Positions 59,501 through 64,000 of a stretch of DNA of 64,000 nt are shown in pieces; position 1 is the first letter of the stretch; every line of letters starts with the position of its first letter. The translations under genes were made by a program, and so were the position numbers. The notes under the pieces were generated by a model. It ran no database searches, was not told the origin of the DNA, and saw nothing but the letters and a program-made list of their open reading frames with translations. The DNA is from Phlebotomus papatasi (Eukaryota > Arthropoda > Insecta > Diptera > Psychodidae), in the NCBI RefSeq assembly GCF_024763615.1, contig NC_077222.1, positions 39,184,001-39,248,000 on the forward strand, given 5' to 3'.

Positions 59501-60941
59501 CATTATACAATCATCAGACGAAAAACGATTACGAGTATGTACCTTAACCGTCTTGAATCCTTATCATAGTAAATTGACGTGATTCCTTTTCTTGCAAAGT
59601 CTTTTACAAAGTGCACAAAAAGGGTTAAGTCTCCAAAAGTAAGTGGAGTACAAAGTAGCAAAATGTCAAGGGTGGGTTGGAAGGTCTGGGCTGGGAAGAT
59701 TGAGTACGGAATACACAAAAACAACAAGTCTTTTTCAGTTAATTCACCGCATTACGAGGAGTCACAGATACCACTTGTTGATTTGGCAGAACACAGCAAA
59801 TATTGTGTGAGAATTTTTGGGGGGTGTGAGAACAAATGAAAGGGGTTGCATGACTCCTCATCACTTTATCCATGTAAGCCCAGAGGGCTGATACAGCTCA
59901 AGAGAGAGAAAGATTGTGCTTGGAATGTTGTTGAATATTGTGGGATTGTTCGGAGCACAAGTGCAGAGGAAAAAAAGGGAGTGAATTTGCCACAATTGTC
60001 TGCAAGATAAAATTCCTCAGACACTTCAATATCACAACGACTCTTTTTTTTCCATGGTGAGGAACTATATGTGTATAGGGGTCGGGAGACCATTTAGAGG
60101 ATTGTCAGGAATCCTCGAGAGGCATGAAAATCTCAGAGGATGGAGGGTGATGATTGTTTTGAGTGGAGGAAAACATGTTAATGCCCGTTTTAATGGGATG
60201 TCGATGGCAGAAGGAGGCACAAGAGCAGGAGTTTTTTCGGAAGTGTGGGATGAAAATGAAAATAAATCCAGCTGAAAATTGTAATCATGATATTTTAGAT
60301 AAGGGGATCACAATTAGTGGGTGGAAAAGTGACTGGGGGTGATTCATTTTTCTTCCCTATTCTCTCTATTATACCAAGATTTTCGGAGAAAATGCTACAA
60401 TTGCTGAGAGGCTAATCAATATTTCATGGAACCTATGCCAAAAGATTACCTCAATAGAATTGTCTAGAAGACAGGCTAAAATTAGGAATTTTAAATTAAA
60501 TAATCCTGTGGCACAAAATAAATTACTACAGTTTTAAAGTAACATTGAAAAAATAGCTATTATAACAAGACAGATTTTTTTTGATTCATCTTAATATTCA
60601 ATAATATCTTTGCCGTCGTTGCGCGGGTGACTTTGCACGTTTTTTTTTAGCTGTTTTTCAACTTTACCCTCTAAAAGTGGATAGTTATAGTGAGGGGAGG
60701 GGAGTTAATGGTTAAAATTATTTGTATTCAGTTGCTAATGAATGGATTTTATGCCACTAGCATTAATCAATCATAACGACTATTTAATCCTTTTTAACGA
60801 AGATACTTTTAAAATTCATCTCCATTGTGCTATGCATTGGTGTGTCTTGCAAAATCTCCCTTTGTAGTTTGCGTCTGGAATAGAATTCCTCAGTCATCTT
60901 TTGTAATACTCCCAAATGTTTCTTGACTATAAAAGAAAGTT

Positions 60942-61072
60942 GGGCCTTTGACACAATTACGACTTAAGCCGAGAGACGGCTTAGGAAAATGATAGTAATG
61001 TGGTTTATGCATTATTTCGAATATAATTATGCTAAGCCGTATCTCGGCTAATCCTCAAGTCTGTCAAGGCCC
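60942..61072. repeat. 131-bp hairpin with GGGCCTTTGACA ends
   Basis: GGGCCTTTGACA and TAAGCCGAGAGACGGCTTAG at the left mirror CTAAGCCGTATCTCGGCTAA and TGTCAAGGCCC at the right. Confidence 0.75.
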
Positions 61073-61399
61073 TTAGAGACTTTCCATGTAATTTCGAAAC
61101 ATTTGGAGTGTTTTTTGAGGAATGTATTATAAAATATGTCAAAATGAATATTAGTGGTAAATGAAGATTAATTTAAAAGAAAAAGTATAAGGTATTCAAT
61201 CTCTGTACCAAATCAGAGTATTTCAGAGTTTTAATGCTAACAAAGAAAGAATAGTAAGTTATTAAAAAAAATAAAATATAAAATAACACATTTAATAATG
61301 TTTTGATACTATTACAATAATTTATATTGTTAACTATTCACCACACACAAATAGCCACAAAGTAGTGGCTAGATCCTTGTTGGCATCTCTCAAAAAGGA

Positions 61400-61700
61400 A
61401 CTCTTCAGTCCTTGGTGATGACGGTTTGGTTAACAAGACGTCATTTCATGCCTCTCTTACCACCCTATAAAATAAAAGTCGTCGTGTCGACATGGAAGAG
61501 TGGTGGTGAGAGTGATGAGGTGCCTTTGACACTTGGTCCCCCGCCCACATATTCCTGTCATCGAGTGCCTCGAGCGTCTCAAGAGCCCTCTCCGCCCCTT
61601 CTGAGACGCCCCACGTATTTAGTGCGTTTCACACCGCAAGATTTTCCGTTGGATTTAGCCCGGAAGGGTGGGTGAGCGGGGGACGCAGCATGAGTGAATG
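61400..61700 (+). promoter_or_regulatory. GC-rich patch with TATA-like box
   Basis: CCCTATAAAATAAAAG at 61461-61476 is followed by a stretch far richer in GC and CpG than its surroundings. An 87-codon frame at 61412-61675 has no known domain. It may be a promoter or exon of a neighbouring gene, or a conserved element; weak evidence. Confidence 0.2.
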
Positions 61701-62375
61701 CGAGAAGAGCGAAAATGACTTGCCTGAACTTTTCCTATCGTGAATTTTTAAATATAATTTAATAAAGTTGGGAGAGCATTTTTCTTGACATCTTCATTAT
61801 TAAATTTTAATCTGGGCCCAACTCCCACATTGTCTTAGCCACCTTCTTTCGCATGATAAAAGATACTTTTACTTGGTGGATTCTCACACTTCTTAGACTT
61901 GTAGCACTACTCAACTTCATCCCCCAAGACAATTTCCTTCTGCGGTGAATTTATGCTTGCTGGAGATGGAAGAAGTTCCTCCCGGAGCTGGGAAATATCG
62001 ATGGCGACAAAACGACGATTGTAGGGGAAGTATATTCAAGGGAGATAGAAGTTGTCATAAAATTCGATTGCCCAGACTTTTTTCCGTATGAGCTTCATTG
62101 ACTCTCAATGATGACTACCAATTCTACAACAAGCGACAGCGTAAATCTAAAGGGGTGAATAACTGCATTAATAAAAAAAAATCCTTGAGTTATTTCAAAA
62201 ACCCTATTTTAAAGGATTTCTATTTCTGTCTCATGGAATGTTAATAGAATTGGATAGATAAATGTAAGTTTTTTGATTTTTTCTGTTTACTGGTTTAACT
62301 CCTCAGACCGTTTATTGCTCGAATTCCACAGAGAGAGCAATAAATTTCCTCGATTTTTTCAAACCCCAAAAATTC

Positions 62376-62620
62376 ACCAAATATCTTCGCGTTTCAGACG
62401 AATTTTGAGCAATGTCGTCACGTTGTTTGTCCATCTGTCTGTCTGTCCGTCTGTACGTCTGTCCATCCGGGCTGTCGCTAGCTCTAGAAATCAAACAGTA
62501 AGAGATAGATACTTGGGACCTTCAGGAAATCCTCACATTAGTCGACTCTGAAACTATTATCATACCCCTTATTTTCCCATAGCCCTCCTTTTCCCCTCCA
62601 AAAACCCGTATTTTTTATGA
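62376..62620 (+). repeat. Interspersed repeat family E, copy 2
   Basis: Shares TTTCAGACGAATT, GTCACGTTGTTT, GGACCTTC and CTCCAAAA with the inverted copy at 5155-5400. Includes a CTGTCTGTCTGTCC microsatellite. Confidence 0.6.
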
Positions 62621-62890
62621 TTTTTCTTTTTCATTTTTAGATATGTTTTAGACATTACCCAGGCGAACATTGAGTCCTTATACGAAAATCCCGTTCAATT
62701 CCTTATAAAGGCTTTTTAAGGTCAAACCTTAAAAATGCTGAGTGAGTGATACATGTTTGGGTTTGTTGGAAAGGTCTTAAAATTCTTGATAAAACTGAAT
62801 GGGTTACAAAGTTGATTTTGAACTGGTAATGAAGCGGTTCATATCCGATAACTAATTTTAATCTGAAATTTAATTATATTACTACTAAGA

Positions 62891-63317
62891 TACAGGAGAA
62901 AGCGCGCTCTACGGGCTTCAGACCTACGGCTTAGCCATATGGCTTAACTTCTATAATTTCTTATCAATTAAGAGTTTTTGGAAAATTATCAAGTAAAATT
63001 GGACAACATGGGTAAGTGATCCATTAAATTTTGAAAAACCAATAAAATTGGTTGCTATTTCGAATTTCGAGACAATCGGGAACTGGACTAAACCTTAGGT
63101 CTGAAGCCGGCCCTACCTTCGAACGAATCGAGCTTTGAACAACTCATTCTTTTGTCAATGTTACTAATGAATACCCATGGCTCTTTTCGAAAATTTTGAA
63201 GAATCGGACCAACTATTAAAATACAATATTTATAATGGGTCACATTCATTAAAAACACATTAAAAAGAAAGAATTGTTCAAAGCTTGAGTCGTTCGAGGG
63301 TAGAGCTCTTTCCCCTA
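62891..63317. mobile_element. MITE family B, copy 3, split by family H
   Basis: GGAGAAAGCGCGCT at the left, then the insertion, then CTACCTTCGAACGA .. CTCTTTCCCCTA. The parts are in the same order as 1748-1970. Confidence 0.8.
62910..63115. mobile_element. MITE family H, copy 3, inside family B
   Basis: TA + CGGGCTTCAGACCTACGGCT .. CCTTAGGTCTGAAGCCGGCC + TA. Inserted at the TA in the family B word GCGCGCTACCTTCG. Confidence 0.8.
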
Positions 63318-64000
63318 TTTTTGGGAATATTTTGAGTGACTCATTCTGGGACAGTAACATGCTATTAACTTTTGGTTCCTTTCTCCTTTTAATTTCTTAA
63401 GCCGACGTTCCGGAAGGGGTTACCTAATTCCTCAGGTCTACAACTTGCAATTTTTTCAAAACATTTAGAATAAATCGATTGCACATCGGTAAACGGTAAA
63501 TGATGTACTTTTGTGTATAGCGTCTAAGTCACGACTTCGAGCATTCAGTAAAGTCTGGGATACTTTGCCATCCTTTTAAAAAGGTTTGTTTTTAATAAAA
63601 AATAGAGATATTTTTTTTAACGAAATGTCAAAAATATTTAAACTGATAAAATTTTGTGAAATTAAATCATATGCAACAATTGCGTACAAAGTATGTATTA
63701 GCTAGATTAAATTGACAATAGTGACCTTAAATTAAAAGTGAATTCTCCAATTAATGTGTTTTTTTTAATTTATAATAATAAATGGGATCAGAACCAACCC
63801 TAAAATAAATTAATTTAATTATTAAATTGCTCACAAAACGTTTATAGTTTTTTCTTAATTTTTCAGAAATGGTGTATACAGCTCTTTACATTTTTCTTAC
63901 TAAACTTGGCCCATGATATTGTGACACTTTATTAAATCGAGTTCAAAATTTATTGTTATGATTAATTAAAGTTTTTACAACTGCATACTGGATCGCTTTT
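63318..64000. other. AT-rich DNA, nothing recognised
   Basis: No supported feature up to the window end. Confidence 0.45.

Larger units (their letters stand above)
59501..62375. other. Single-copy-looking DNA with a GC-rich patch
   Basis: No gene supported. A hairpin at 60942-61072 and a GC-rich patch at 61400-61700 are listed separately. Confidence 0.4.

Overview
The window looks like AT-rich nuclear DNA of an insect, most likely a lower dipteran such as a sand fly or mosquito relative. It has introns with GT..AG borders, many short non-autonomous transposons, tRNA-derived SINE and RTE-type LINE debris, and one protein gene that reads as a dipteran FOXO. The species cannot be fixed from the sequence alone.

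The only gene I can support is foxo, the insulin-responsive forkhead transcription factor, on the + strand. Seven coding exons run from 43762 to 51425 with compatible splice phases. They encode the last 413 residues: the C-terminal half of the forkhead domain, the AKT site in RRRAAS, the basic nuclear-localisation region, a second AKT site in RQRASS, a leucine-rich stretch that fits a nuclear export signal, serine/proline-rich linkers, and the C-terminal transactivation motif ending in SWVH. The first coding exon(s), with the start codon and the first half of the forkhead domain, are not in the window. Positions 1-43761 are therefore best read as part of a very large foxo intron, and 51426 onward as 3' UTR plus intergenic DNA.

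The rest is a dense layer of repeats. There are several families of MITEs (short hairpin-like DNA transposons) flanked by TA with GGG-type ends (Tc1/mariner-like), and a TTAA-flanked family starting CCCTTTAAGG (piggyBac-like). Long fold-back elements lie at 15098-16752, 29310-29771 and 45792-46431, and short near-perfect hairpins at 7502, 30502, 32407, 36862 and 60942. A tRNA-derived SINE lies near 33236, and two 3' ends of an RTE-like LINE lie in opposite orientation near 10.8 and 32.8 kb. Tandem arrays have periods of about 62 bp (5.5-6.0 kb), 306 bp (7.9-8.8 kb), 32 bp (11.4-11.7 kb) and 93 bp (19.07-20.05 kb). Several elements sit inside others at TA targets, so a relative order of insertion can be read.

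Stretches between the repeats look single-copy and non-coding. I found no tRNA or rRNA gene, CRISPR array or complete second protein gene. No new multi-gene system is evident. The most interesting signals are the 93-bp array with alternating unit types and a period divisible by three, the nested MITEs, the fold-back with a possible 3-bp TTA target duplication, the possible NAGNAG acceptor inside foxo, and the number of long inverted repeats that would be transcribed as part of foxo pre-mRNA.
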